From: Saccharothrix coeruleofusca
GTDB lineage: Bacteria; Actinomycetota; Actinomycetes; Mycobacteriales; Pseudonocardiaceae
Direction: 5' to 3'
DNA length: 64,000 nucleotides
Assembly: GCF_014648515.1 (NCBI RefSeq)
Contig: NZ_BMRG01000006.1
Coordinates: 1-64,000, forward strand
Program-made: the position numbers and the translations under genes
Shown: positions 46,683 to 55,929 of the stretch, one piece after another
How positions within the stretch are numbered: the stretch's first letter is position 1
Layout: each line of letters opens with the position of its first letter
Notes under the pieces: model-generated
The model's input: only the letters and a program-made list of their open reading frames with translations
What the model was told of the DNA's origin: nothing
Databases searched by the model: none

Positions 46683-47225
46683 GTGAGTCACCGGGAGTCG
46701 CCGCGAACCGGGCGCGGCTGCTTCTCGGCCGTGCTGGTGCTGCCGCTGGTGCTGCTGGGCGGTGGTGTGGCGCTGCTGGTGCTGTTCGGGTGGGGCGAGC
46801 GAGCCCGCGTGCCGCGCGGCGAGGTCGAGGTGGCCGACCTGCCGGCAGTGGTCAGCACGCGGCCCAGCCCGCCCGCCGTCACGCTCACCCACGTCGAGCA
46901 GCCCGTGGCGCTGCGCGAAGTGGCTCACGTCGAGCCACCGCCGCCACCACCGCCTCCCCGATGGACTCCGGCCAGGGGAGTGGTGCCGACGCGGGACGCG
47001 CCGCCGCCCGTCGCCGCGGTGGACACACCGCCGGCGGAGCCGCCCGCTCACCTGGAGCAGCGGCAGTTGGTGCGGGCGGAGACGCCGACGACCACGCCCT
47101 CGCGGCGGCTGCTGAGCCCGGTGCTGCCACCGCCGTCCACCACCGAGGCCGCCGAAGTGCCCCTGGGGCGCGCGGCCGTGGAGCCCTCGGGCACCGAGTC
47201 CCCGATCCCGCCCACGACGACCTGA
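46683..47225 (+). CDS. Single-pass membrane protein with Pro-rich extracellular tail
   Basis: A 180-aa protein: a short basic N-terminus (MSHRESPRTGRG), one strong membrane helix at about 13-37 (VLVLPLVLLGGGVALLVLF), then a low-complexity Pro/Thr/Ala tail with eight consecutive Pro and a PTTT end. I recognise no family. The tail is of the kind that is O-mannosylated in actinobacteria. The GTG at 46683 follows a G-rich run. It lies 21 nt before the SUKH gene. Function is unknown. Confidence 0.65.
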   Translation: MSHRESPRTGRGCFSAVLVLPLVLLGGGVALLVLFGWGERARVPRGEVEVADLPAVVSTRPSPPAVTLTHVEQPVALREVAHVEPPPPPPPPRWTPARGVVPTRDAPPPVAAVDTPPAEPPAHLEQRQLVRAETPTTTPSRRLLSPVLPPPSTTEAAEVPLGRAAVEPSGTESPIPPTTT

Positions 47226-47246
47226 TCCGCGTGCCACCATGCGGGC

Positions 47247-48356
47247 GTGGACTCCTTCTCCGCCCTGGTCGGACCCGCGTCCGCGCCGGTCCCGGTGGAC
47301 TGGGCGGCCGTGGAGGCGTGGCTGGGCCTGCGCCTGCCCGGCGACTACAAGGAGTTGGCGGGCACCTTCGGCCCGCTGGACGTCGGCGACTTCCTGTGGC
47401 TGCACGTGCCGTGCTCGCGCGCAGGCCGGTTCGACTACGGGGTGTGGCTGGGCGAGGCGCACCGGGTGTGCCGGGTCAGCTCCCGCGACGCGGGGTTCGC
47501 CGTGCCGGACGGCCTGCTGGCGTGGGGCGTCACCCGCGCGTCGAGCTACCTGTTCTGGGACACCACGGCCTCGGCGGACCCGGACCGGTGGCCGGTGGTG
47601 GTGTTCGAGATGGATGCCGCCGAGCGCGGCGTCGACCCCTGGTACGACTACGGTCTGCCGGTGACCGCCGCGCTGACCCTGGCCGTGGCCGAGGGGCTGC
47701 CGCTGCCCAGCGGACGCGACCTCGGCCCGCTGCCCGCGACCGCCCGGCGCACCGCGTTCCTGGTCGGCGCCTCGCCGTGGACTCCGCCCCCGCCCGAGCC
47801 CGAGGTGCCCGAGGCCCGCCGGGCCGCGCTGGTGCGGGGCAGCGGCCTGGCGGCGCTGTGCGCCCTGGTCGTGCCGCCGGAGCGGCCGAACCTGGGCGGT
47901 GGCACGTGGGACTGGCTGGCGGCCGAACTGGGCACCGCGCTGCCCGCCGAATTCGTGGCGCTGATGCGGCGCTACGGGGCGGGTTCGTGGGCGGGGCACT
48001 GGCTGTTCCCGGCCCCGCTGGCCGAGGACGGCCTGCTCGCGCACGTGGCGGGCGTCCGCCGCACCTACCGCGAACTGCGCGACGCGCACCCGGAGTTCTA
48101 CCCGCTGGGCGCGTTCCTGCCGATCGCGCACTCGATCGACGGCGACGTGCTGGCGTACCTGACCGGGGGTGACGACCCGGAGAGCTGGCCGCTGGTGGTC
48201 TGGCCCCGGCACGCCGAGCAGGGTCCGCCGCTGCCGCACGGCCTGGTCACGACGTTGCTGGAGTGGTTGCGCGGCCGGTTCCGCACCGCCGGGTTCGCCC
48301 GGTTCGACCAGGACGACGACCTGGTGGAGCACGCCGTTTTCCGGCCTTCGCCGTAA
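47247..48356 (+). CDS. Double SMI1/KNR4 (SUKH) domain protein
   Basis: A 369-aa protein with two SUKH-type domains. The first is at about 15-150 (AVEAWLGLRLPGDYKELAGTFG, then FLWLHVPC and VVVFEMD). The second is at about 225-365 (WDWLAAELGTALPAEFVALMRRYG, then LGAFLPIAHSIDGDVLAYLTGG and WPLVVWPRHAEQ). SUKH proteins often serve as immunity proteins against nuclease and other polymorphic toxins, but many are also stand-alone. No toxin gene is adjacent here, so the role is open. Confidence 0.85.
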   Translation: MDSFSALVGPASAPVPVDWAAVEAWLGLRLPGDYKELAGTFGPLDVGDFLWLHVPCSRAGRFDYGVWLGEAHRVCRVSSRDAGFAVPDGLLAWGVTRASSYLFWDTTASADPDRWPVVVFEMDAAERGVDPWYDYGLPVTAALTLAVAEGLPLPSGRDLGPLPATARRTAFLVGASPWTPPPPEPEVPEARRAALVRGSGLAALCALVVPPERPNLGGGTWDWLAAELGTALPAEFVALMRRYGAGSWAGHWLFPAPLAEDGLLAHVAGVRRTYRELRDAHPEFYPLGAFLPIAHSIDGDVLAYLTGGDDPESWPLVVWPRHAEQGPPLPHGLVTTLLEWLRGRFRTAGFARFDQDDDLVEHAVFRPSP

Positions 48357-48397
48357 CCGCACCACCCGAAAAAGCTTCAACTACGACGTAGCCTGGG

Positions 48398-49252
48398 ATG
48401 GTGGTCGTCTCGCCGCCGTCCGAGGTCGAAACCCGCCGTCCGGCCAGGGGTCGCGTCGGCAACCTCCTGGGCCGCCTGCTGCTCGTGCTGCTCCTGCTCG
48501 CCGTGGTCGCGGGCGGGGCATGGGCCCTGAGCAGGTTCGACCGCAGGTCCCCGCAGTTCGCCGACCCGCCGTTCCCGGTGCCGTTCCAACAGGTCGAGCC
48601 CGGCTCCCAGGCGCCGGAGCAGGGCGGCCAGGTGCCCACCTCCCAGCAGCCCCAGGCCTCGCCCGCCCAGCAGAGCGCGGGCGTCGAACCCCTGGAGGCG
48701 TGGGCGCGGCAGATGGCGGAGAAGACGGACATCCCGGTGCGGGCGCTGCGCGCGTACGCCATGGCGGACCTGCTGATGAGGGCGCAGAGCCCGGCGTGCC
48801 GGATCTCGTGGGCCACCCTGGCGGGCATCGGCCGCGTCGAGTCGCACCACGGCACCATCGGCGGTCTCCGGCTGGGCGAGGACGGCAGGCCGTCCGATCC
48901 GATCATCGGCATCCCGCTGGACGGCAGACCGGGCGTCAAGGCCATCCCCGACAGCGACGGCGGCACCCTGGACGGCGACACGCAGTGGGACCGCGCTGTG
49001 GGGCCGATGCAGTTCATCCCCACCACGTGGGCCAGGTACGCGGTGCGCGCCAACGGCGACGGCAACTCCCCGGACCCGCAGAACATCGACGACGCCGCCC
49101 TGGCCGCCGCCCGCTACCTGTGCTCGGGCAACCGCGACCTGGCCACCGGCGAAGGCTGGTGGGCGGCCGTGCTGACCTACAACCAGTCCGTCGAGTACGG
49201 CCAGAACGTCTTCAGCGGTGCCGACGCCTACGCCCGAGCCAGCACCCCCTGA
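48398..49252 (+). CDS. LpqU-like lytic transglycosylase
   Basis: A 284-aa membrane-anchored murein hydrolase. An N-terminal membrane helix (LLLVLLLLAVVAGGAWAL) is followed by a Pro/Gln-rich spacer to about 100 and a lytic transglycosylase domain. It has the catalytic Glu in AGIGRVESHHG, an RAVGPMQFIPTTW motif, and DDAALAAARYLCSG with LTYNQSVEYGQNV. It lies upstream of eno as Rv1022 (lpqU) does, though here an N-terminal helix rather than a lipobox anchors it. TAGCCT lies 3 nt before ATG 48398 or 6 nt before GTG 48401, so the exact start is uncertain. Confidence 0.88.
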   Translation: MVVVSPPSEVETRRPARGRVGNLLGRLLLVLLLLAVVAGGAWALSRFDRRSPQFADPPFPVPFQQVEPGSQAPEQGGQVPTSQQPQASPAQQSAGVEPLEAWARQMAEKTDIPVRALRAYAMADLLMRAQSPACRISWATLAGIGRVESHHGTIGGLRLGEDGRPSDPIIGIPLDGRPGVKAIPDSDGGTLDGDTQWDRAVGPMQFIPTTWARYAVRANGDGNSPDPQNIDDAALAAARYLCSGNRDLATGEGWWAAVLTYNQSVEYGQNVFSGADAYARASTP

Positions 49253-49278
49253 CCCCGCGAGTTCAACCTTCAGACCGC

Positions 49279-49503
49279 ACACGCCCGCTCCCGGTGTCAC
49301 CCACCTATGGGCGTGTTGGGCGTGTCGCCCCCCGCGAGTCGAACGCTCAGAACCCCCGAATTCAACATTCGCGCACCCCGACCCGCGCTTTCGCGCCCTG
49401 ACACGCGCTTCTCGCGCCCCAGCCCGCGCCCGCTTCCGCGCCCCTCGGGTAGTAGTTACCGGCCCACTTAACCCCGTCGGGTAGTACTTGCCCACGCACC
49501 AGA
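49279..49503. repeat. Intergenic repeat cluster 49.4 kb
   Basis: In the 310-bp gap between the LpqU-like gene and the convergent TPR gene: the CCCGGTGTCACCCAC/GGGCGTGTC module (49279-49330), a GAGTCGAACGCTCAG...GTTCGCGCACC-type module (49335-49377), a section of CGCGCTTTCGCGCC-like sequence, then a half nested repeat with CGGGTAGTAGTTACCGGCCC at 49446-49465 and CGGGTAGTACTTGCC after it. The same order is seen at 25.3 and 34.0 kb. Confidence 0.82.
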
Positions 49504-49562
49504 GGGGCGCGCGCAGCGGCGCGACCCGCCATCCTCGGCGACCTGCCGCGCGGCTCGTGGGG

Positions 49563-49940
49563 TCAGCGGTCGCGTTCCACGGCGAGGCGGGCGCTGACCT
49601 CGCCCAGGGCTTCCTGGTACTCCGGGGTCGGGTTCATCGCCGCGGCCATCCGCAGTTGCGCCAGCGCCTCCGGCAGCCTGCTCTGCCGCTGCAGCGTCCG
49701 GCCCAGCGCGAACCGCGCGTAGTAGTCGCTGGGGTCCAGCTCCAGCACCTTGCGGAACGCCTCCTCGGCGCGCTTGAGCTGGGCGGAGCCCAGGTAGGCC
49801 CGCCCGGCCAGCAGCTGCACGCTGCGCTGGTCCGGCGCCGCGTCGAGCACGGCCTTCAGCTCGCGCAGGGCCTCCAGCGGACGGCGGTCCGCCAGCAGGG
49901 CCTCCGCTCGGCGGAAGGCGTCGAAGGTGCTGTCGCTCAT
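49563..49940 (-). CDS. Small TPR protein
   Basis: A 125-aa soluble protein consisting of about three tetratricopeptide repeats, such as LKRAEEAFRKVLELDPSDYY and RLPEALAQLRMAAAMNPTPE. It has no enzymatic domain or signal peptide. Such proteins serve as protein-protein adaptors. It is on the opposite strand to its larger neighbours, next to a hydrolase gene in the same direction. Its partner is unknown. Confidence 0.85.
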   Translation of the reverse strand: MSDSTFDAFRRAEALLADRRPLEALRELKAVLDAAPDQRSVQLLAGRAYLGSAQLKRAEEAFRKVLELDPSDYYARFALGRTLQRQSRLPEALAQLRMAAAMNPTPEYQEALGEVSARLAVERDR

Positions 49941-50003
49941 GGTCCGATCAACGCTACCCGCGCGACCGGCCCACCTTCGACTGCCGACCGGATGACGGGA
50001 TGT

Positions 50004-52104
<2,101 letters not shown>

Positions 52105-52105
<1 letters not shown>

Positions 52106-52791
52106 TGGCTCCACGGGAACGGCGGTCCCGGCGCGCGTCCAGCGACGCGCGCCGGGACCGCCGTTCTGCCAAGGCCCAGCCGAAGGCTCAACCGAAAGCC
52201 CAGCCGAAGTCGCAGAAGGCCACCCAGCCCGCACCGCCGCCGAAGGCCCAGGCGAAGTCGCAGTCCAAGTCGCAGCCCAAACCGCCGCCGAAGCCGGAGG
52301 CCAAGGGCCAGGCCAGGGCGCGTGCCCAGGCCGGGCCCCAGGGCAGACCTCGGTCCAGGCCCCAGTCCAGGCCCCAGAGCAGGGCGCGGACCAGGGCGGG
52401 CGCGGGCACCGGCGGCGCGTTCGGGATGAGCGGCACCCGCCGGGCGGCGCTGCTGGCCATGGTGGTGTGCGCGCTGGCGCTGAGCATCGCGGTGCCGCTG
52501 CGGACCTACCTGGCGCAGCGCGAGGAGCTGCGCGAGGTGACCGCGTCGCAGGAGACGCTGCGGGCCGAGGTCGCCGAGCTGGAGCAGCGCAAGCAGCAGC
52601 TGACCGACCCGGCGCAGGTGGAGGCGGAGGCCCGCAGGCGGCTGCACTACGTGCGGCCCGGCGAGACCCCGTACGTCGTGCAGCTCCCCGGAGACGCGGA
52701 GCGCGAACTGGAACAGGAGAGGCCGGCCAGCGAGCCGGCCGAGGACAAGGCGTGGTACCAGCAGCTGTGGGACTCGGTGGCGGCGAAGTGA
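52105..52791 (+). CDS. FtsB/DivIC septum-formation protein
   Basis: A 228-aa bitopic divisome protein. Residues 1-~110 are a very basic cytoplasmic tail made of AQPK/AKSQ-type and SRPQ repeats, much longer than in mycobacteria. One membrane helix lies at about 112-134 (ALLAMVVCALALSIAVPL), followed by an extracellular coiled coil (AQREELREVTASQETLRAEV) and the conserved LTDPAQVEAEARRRLHYVRPGE. It probably acts with FtsL and FtsQ. The ATG overlaps the eno stop as TGATG. A perfect 23-bp hairpin is encoded in its first codons. Confidence 0.9.
52117..52166 (+). promoter_or_regulatory. Perfect 23-bp hairpin inside the start of ftsB
   Basis: Arms 52117-52139 and 52144-52166 are exact complements around a CAGC loop, only 11 nt after the eno stop. 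It has the strength and position of an eno terminator but lies within codons 5-21 of ftsB, so it may attenuate transcription or block ribosomes on the distal genes. Confidence 0.8.
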
Positions 52792-53273
52792 GCGAGGACG
52801 ACCGGGAGGTGGTCGCGCGGCAGTTGGGGCGTCCGCCGCGCGGCATGAGGGCCGTGGCGGCGCGCTGCCCCAGCGGCCACCCGGCGGTGGTGCAGACCAG
52901 CCCCCGGCTGGAGGACGGCACTCCCTTCCCGACCCTGTACTACCTGACCTGCCCCAGGCTGAACTCCCTGGTCAGCAGGCTGGAGAGCGCCGGTCTGATG
53001 AAGGAGATGACCGAGCGGCTGGCCGTGGACGAGGAGCTGGCCGCGGCCTACCTGCGGGCGCACGAGTCGTACCTGGCCGAGCGGGACGCGATCGAGCCGC
53101 TGGGCACGAAGGTCACCGCCGGGGGGATGCCGGGCAGGGTGAAGTGCCTGCACGTGCACGTCGCGCACGCGCTGGCGGTGGGGCGGGGCGTGAACCCCTT
53201 CGGCGACGAGGCGCTGGACGCGCTGGCCGAGTGGTGGCCCAGCGGCGACTGCGCGGCAACGGTGAAAAACTGA
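52788..53273 (+). CDS. DUF501 protein
   Basis: A 161-aa protein matching the Rv1025-type DUF501 family, with VARQLGRPPRGMRAVAARCPSG, the TPFPTLYYLTCPRL signature with its Cys, YLAERDAIEPLG and a C-terminal GMPGRVKCLHVHVAHALAVGRGVNPFGDEAL. The paired Cys and His residues suggest metal binding, which is inference only. The GTG overlaps the ftsB stop as GTGA. Its biochemical role is unknown. Confidence 0.92.
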   Translation: MSEDDREVVARQLGRPPRGMRAVAARCPSGHPAVVQTSPRLEDGTPFPTLYYLTCPRLNSLVSRLESAGLMKEMTERLAVDEELAAAYLRAHESYLAERDAIEPLGTKVTAGGMPGRVKCLHVHVAHALAVGRGVNPFGDEALDALAEWWPSGDCAATVKN

Positions 53274-53289
53274 AACGGTGAAAAACTGA
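53258..53289 (+). repeat. Exact 16-bp tandem duplication at the DUF501 stop
   Basis: AACGGTGAAAAACTGA occurs twice head to tail; the first copy contains the DUF501 stop codon. The duplicated piece looks recent, as the two copies are identical. Confidence 0.85.
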
Positions 53290-53400
53290 CCCCTGAGGGC
53301 AGTGTCCGGGACACAATGCCTCCCCCGGCCGTGACAGCGTGAGTCGTATGGGGCACGCTGGATCGTGGTCGGGGAGCGACACGATGGGGAGTTCGCGGCT

Positions 53401-54762
53401 GTGCCGAAGCGACGGGGACGCAAGCGGAGAGTGAATCCGGGCACCATGACGCCACGGCAGTGGGGCATAGCGGCGACCGCGACGTGCGCGATGCTGGTGC
53501 CCGCGCTGCTGCACGGCGCGGCGGGCCCGGACTGGGTCAACGTGGCGGGCCGCAGCGGCATCGAGGTGGTTCCGCCCACCCCCGGTGACGTGCTGGCCGC
53601 GCTGGCGCAGCAGGAGGACGGCGCGCTGGGCGCGACCGGCAGGCTGCCGGAGACCGACGAGCTCAGCGCCGCGCTGCTGGCCGAGGCGGACGACCCGTCG
53701 GGGTTCGGCGACGACCTGTCGCCCGGTCAGCTGCGCGGCGGTGCCACCAGCGGCCCGCTGGGCCTGCCCGGCGTGATGCTGGACGCCTACATGCGCGCCG
53801 CGGACCGGCTGGAGCGGACCACGCCGAACTGCAACCTGCACTGGTCGCTGCTGGCGGGCATCGGCCGGATCGAGTCCGGCCACGCGCGCGGCGGTCGGGT
53901 CGACGCCAGGGGCAACACGATCAACCCGATCCTGGGCCCGGTGCTCAACGGCGGTCCCGGCATGGCGGCCATCTCCGACACCGACGACGGCCGGTACGAC
54001 TACGACACGACGTGGGACCGCGCGGTCGGGCCGATGCAGTTCATCCCCTCCACCTGGGCGGGCTACGCGGCGGACGGCAACAACGACGGCCAGAGCAACC
54101 CGAACAACATCTACGACGCGACCGTCGGCGCGGGCAACTACCTGTGCGCCTACAACTCGGACCTGAGCGACCCGGCCCAGCGCGCCCGGTCGGTGTTCCG
54201 CTACAACCACTCCGACGAGTACGTGCGCACGGTCCTGTACTGGGCGGACGCCTACGCGGACGGCGTGACGCCGCTGCCGAGCCTGCCCGGTTCGGACGAC
54301 GACTTCACCCCGCTGAACGTCAACCCCGGCGGCAGCTCGTCGCGGCCGGGCAACTCGGGCACGAACAACCCTGGCACGAATAACCCCGGCACGAACCCGC
54401 AGCAGGGCACCCCCGGCAACCCCGGCAGCTCGAACCCCGGTTCGCCGACCACGACCACCACGACGTCGCCCGACGGCAGCACCACGACCACGACGACGTC
54501 GTCCGACGGCAGCACGACCACCACCACGACGTCGTCCGACGGCACCACGACCACGACTACGACGACCACGGACACGTGCCCGCCCACGCCGACGACTACG
54601 ACCACCACCACGACCACCACGTCGACCACGACCACCACGACGACGACGCCGTCGGGTTGTGAGACGACGACCACCACGACCACGACCACGGCCGCGGACA
54701 CCCCGGCGGCCACGTCCCAGGTCGCGTTCCCGGCCGCGGTGTCCTCGCTGAAGCCGGTCTAG
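53401..54762 (+). CDS. Secreted lytic transglycosylase with Thr-rich tail
   Basis: A 453-aa protein. A basic N-terminus (MPKRRGRKRRVNP) and a hydrophobic segment at about 17-40 act as signal or anchor. The transglycosylase domain spans about 120-300: LLAGIGRIESGHA with the catalytic Glu, WDRAVGPMQFIPSTWAGYA, and VGAGNYLCAYN with FRYNHSDEYV. The last ~150 residues are Gly/Asn/Pro-rich, then long Thr runs broken by SPDGS and SSDGS units, a likely target of Pmt O-mannosylation. It is a paralogue of the LpqU-like protein at 48398. GTG at 53401 is favoured over 53365 but the start is uncertain. Confidence 0.85.
   Translation: MPKRRGRKRRVNPGTMTPRQWGIAATATCAMLVPALLHGAAGPDWVNVAGRSGIEVVPPTPGDVLAALAQQEDGALGATGRLPETDELSAALLAEADDPSGFGDDLSPGQLRGGATSGPLGLPGVMLDAYMRAADRLERTTPNCNLHWSLLAGIGRIESGHARGGRVDARGNTINPILGPVLNGGPGMAAISDTDDGRYDYDTTWDRAVGPMQFIPSTWAGYAADGNNDGQSNPNNIYDATVGAGNYLCAYNSDLSDPAQRARSVFRYNHSDEYVRTVLYWADAYADGVTPLPSLPGSDDDFTPLNVNPGGSSSRPGNSGTNNPGTNNPGTNPQQGTPGNPGSSNPGSPTTTTTTSPDGSTTTTTTSSDGSTTTTTTSSDGTTTTTTTTTDTCPPTPTTTTTTTTTTSTTTTTTTTPSGCETTTTTTTTTAADTPAATSQVAFPAAVSSLKPV
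54450..54705 (+). repeat. ACC/ACG triplet-rich low-complexity coding tract
   Basis: Almost continuous Thr codons, ACC and ACG in alternation, interrupted by repeated GACGGCAGC-type units. Such triplet runs are prone to length change. Confidence 0.85.
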
Positions 54763-54826
54763 CCGGTCCAGCCGGGCGCGCGCCGTCGTCTACCGTTCCC
54801 ACCAGCGCCAAGAGGACGGAGACGAG

Positions 54827-55783
54827 ATGGCGAGGGTGGCGGCGATCGACTGCGGGACGAACTCGATCCGCCTGCTGGTGGCCGATGTGACCGCGGCGGA
54901 CGACGGGTCGCGCTGGCTGCGCGACGTCCACCGCGAGATGCGCGTGGTCCGGCTCGGCCAGGGCGTGGACGCCACCGGCGTGCTCGGCCAGGAGGCGCTG
55001 CGGCGCACCAGGGAGGCCCTGGTCGACTACACCGCCGTGCTGCGGCGCAGGGGCGCGGAGCGGGTGCGCATGGTCGCCACCTCGGCGACCAGGGACGCCG
55101 CCAACCGCGACGAGTTCTTCGCCATGACCCGCGAGGTGCTCGGCGTCGAGGCCGAGGTGATCACCGGCGACGAGGAGGCCCGGCTGTCGTTCACCGGCGC
55201 GGTCTCCGACCTGGCCCCCGAGGAGGGGCCGTTCCTGGTCTCCGACGTGGGCGGCGGCTCGACCGAGCTGGTGCTGGGCGCCTGGGACGGGGTGCGGGGG
55301 GCCGTGGAGGCCGCCAAGTCGGTGGACGTGGGCTGCGTCCGGCTCACCGAGCGCTGCCTGCCCGACGACCCGCCCACGCCCGCGCAGGTGGAGCACGCGG
55401 TGGCGGTGGCCTCGGACACCCTCAAGGCCGCCTTCGAGCACGTGCCGGTGGCCAAGGCCCGCACCTGGATCGGCGTGGCGGGCACCGTCACCACGCTGGT
55501 GGCGCTGGCCAAGGACCTGCCCCGGTACGAGCCGGACGAGATCCACCTCGCCCGGCTGAGCGTCGACCAGATCCGCGAGACCACCTCCCGGCTGCTGACC
55601 ATGAGCCACGACGAGCGGGCCGCGCTGGGCCCCATGCACCCCGGCCGGGTGGACGTGATCACCGGCGGCGCGCTGGTCGTGCGCACCATCGCCGAGCACC
55701 TGGCCGAGCACGCGGGCGTCACCGAGCTGGTCGCCAGCGAGCACGACATCCTCGACGGCATCGCGTTTTCCCTGTCACGGTGA
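54827..55783 (+). CDS. Exopolyphosphatase Ppx/GppA family
   Basis: A 318-aa single-domain Ppx/GppA phosphatase of the short actinobacterial type, acting on polyphosphate ends or pppGpp. ASKHA-fold motifs: VAAIDCGTNSIRLLVAD at the N-terminus, VATSATRDAANRDEFF, VITGDEEARLSFTGA, LVSDVGGGSTELVLG, and GVAGTVTTLVALA near 225. It is the ppx1-type (Rv1026) gene at the end of the eno-ftsB-DUF501 cluster, here with a transglycosylase gene inserted before it. ATG has GGACGGAGACGAG upstream. Confidence 0.93.
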   Translation: MARVAAIDCGTNSIRLLVADVTAADDGSRWLRDVHREMRVVRLGQGVDATGVLGQEALRRTREALVDYTAVLRRRGAERVRMVATSATRDAANRDEFFAMTREVLGVEAEVITGDEEARLSFTGAVSDLAPEEGPFLVSDVGGGSTELVLGAWDGVRGAVEAAKSVDVGCVRLTERCLPDDPPTPAQVEHAVAVASDTLKAAFEHVPVAKARTWIGVAGTVTTLVALAKDLPRYEPDEIHLARLSVDQIRETTSRLLTMSHDERAALGPMHPGRVDVITGGALVVRTIAEHLAEHAGVTELVASEHDILDGIAFSLSR

Positions 55784-55823
55784 ATGTCAACTGGGATCGA
55801 TCGTGACGAGCTTGTAATCGCTA

Positions 55824-55849
55824 CCCCGTGTGGCACCGACCACACGGGG
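55824..55849 (+). terminator. ppx terminator hairpin
   Basis: A perfect 10-bp stem (CCCCGTGTGG with CCACACGGGG) around CACCGA, 40 nt after the ppx stop and ahead of the peptide-transporter operon. Confidence 0.75.
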
Positions 55850-55929
55850 GTTAGCGTCCCCACCACGCTGCGGATGCAGTCGGCTCTCCTCGGCTACCGC
55901 CGGTCGAGTCGAGACAGTGGGGAGGACGT

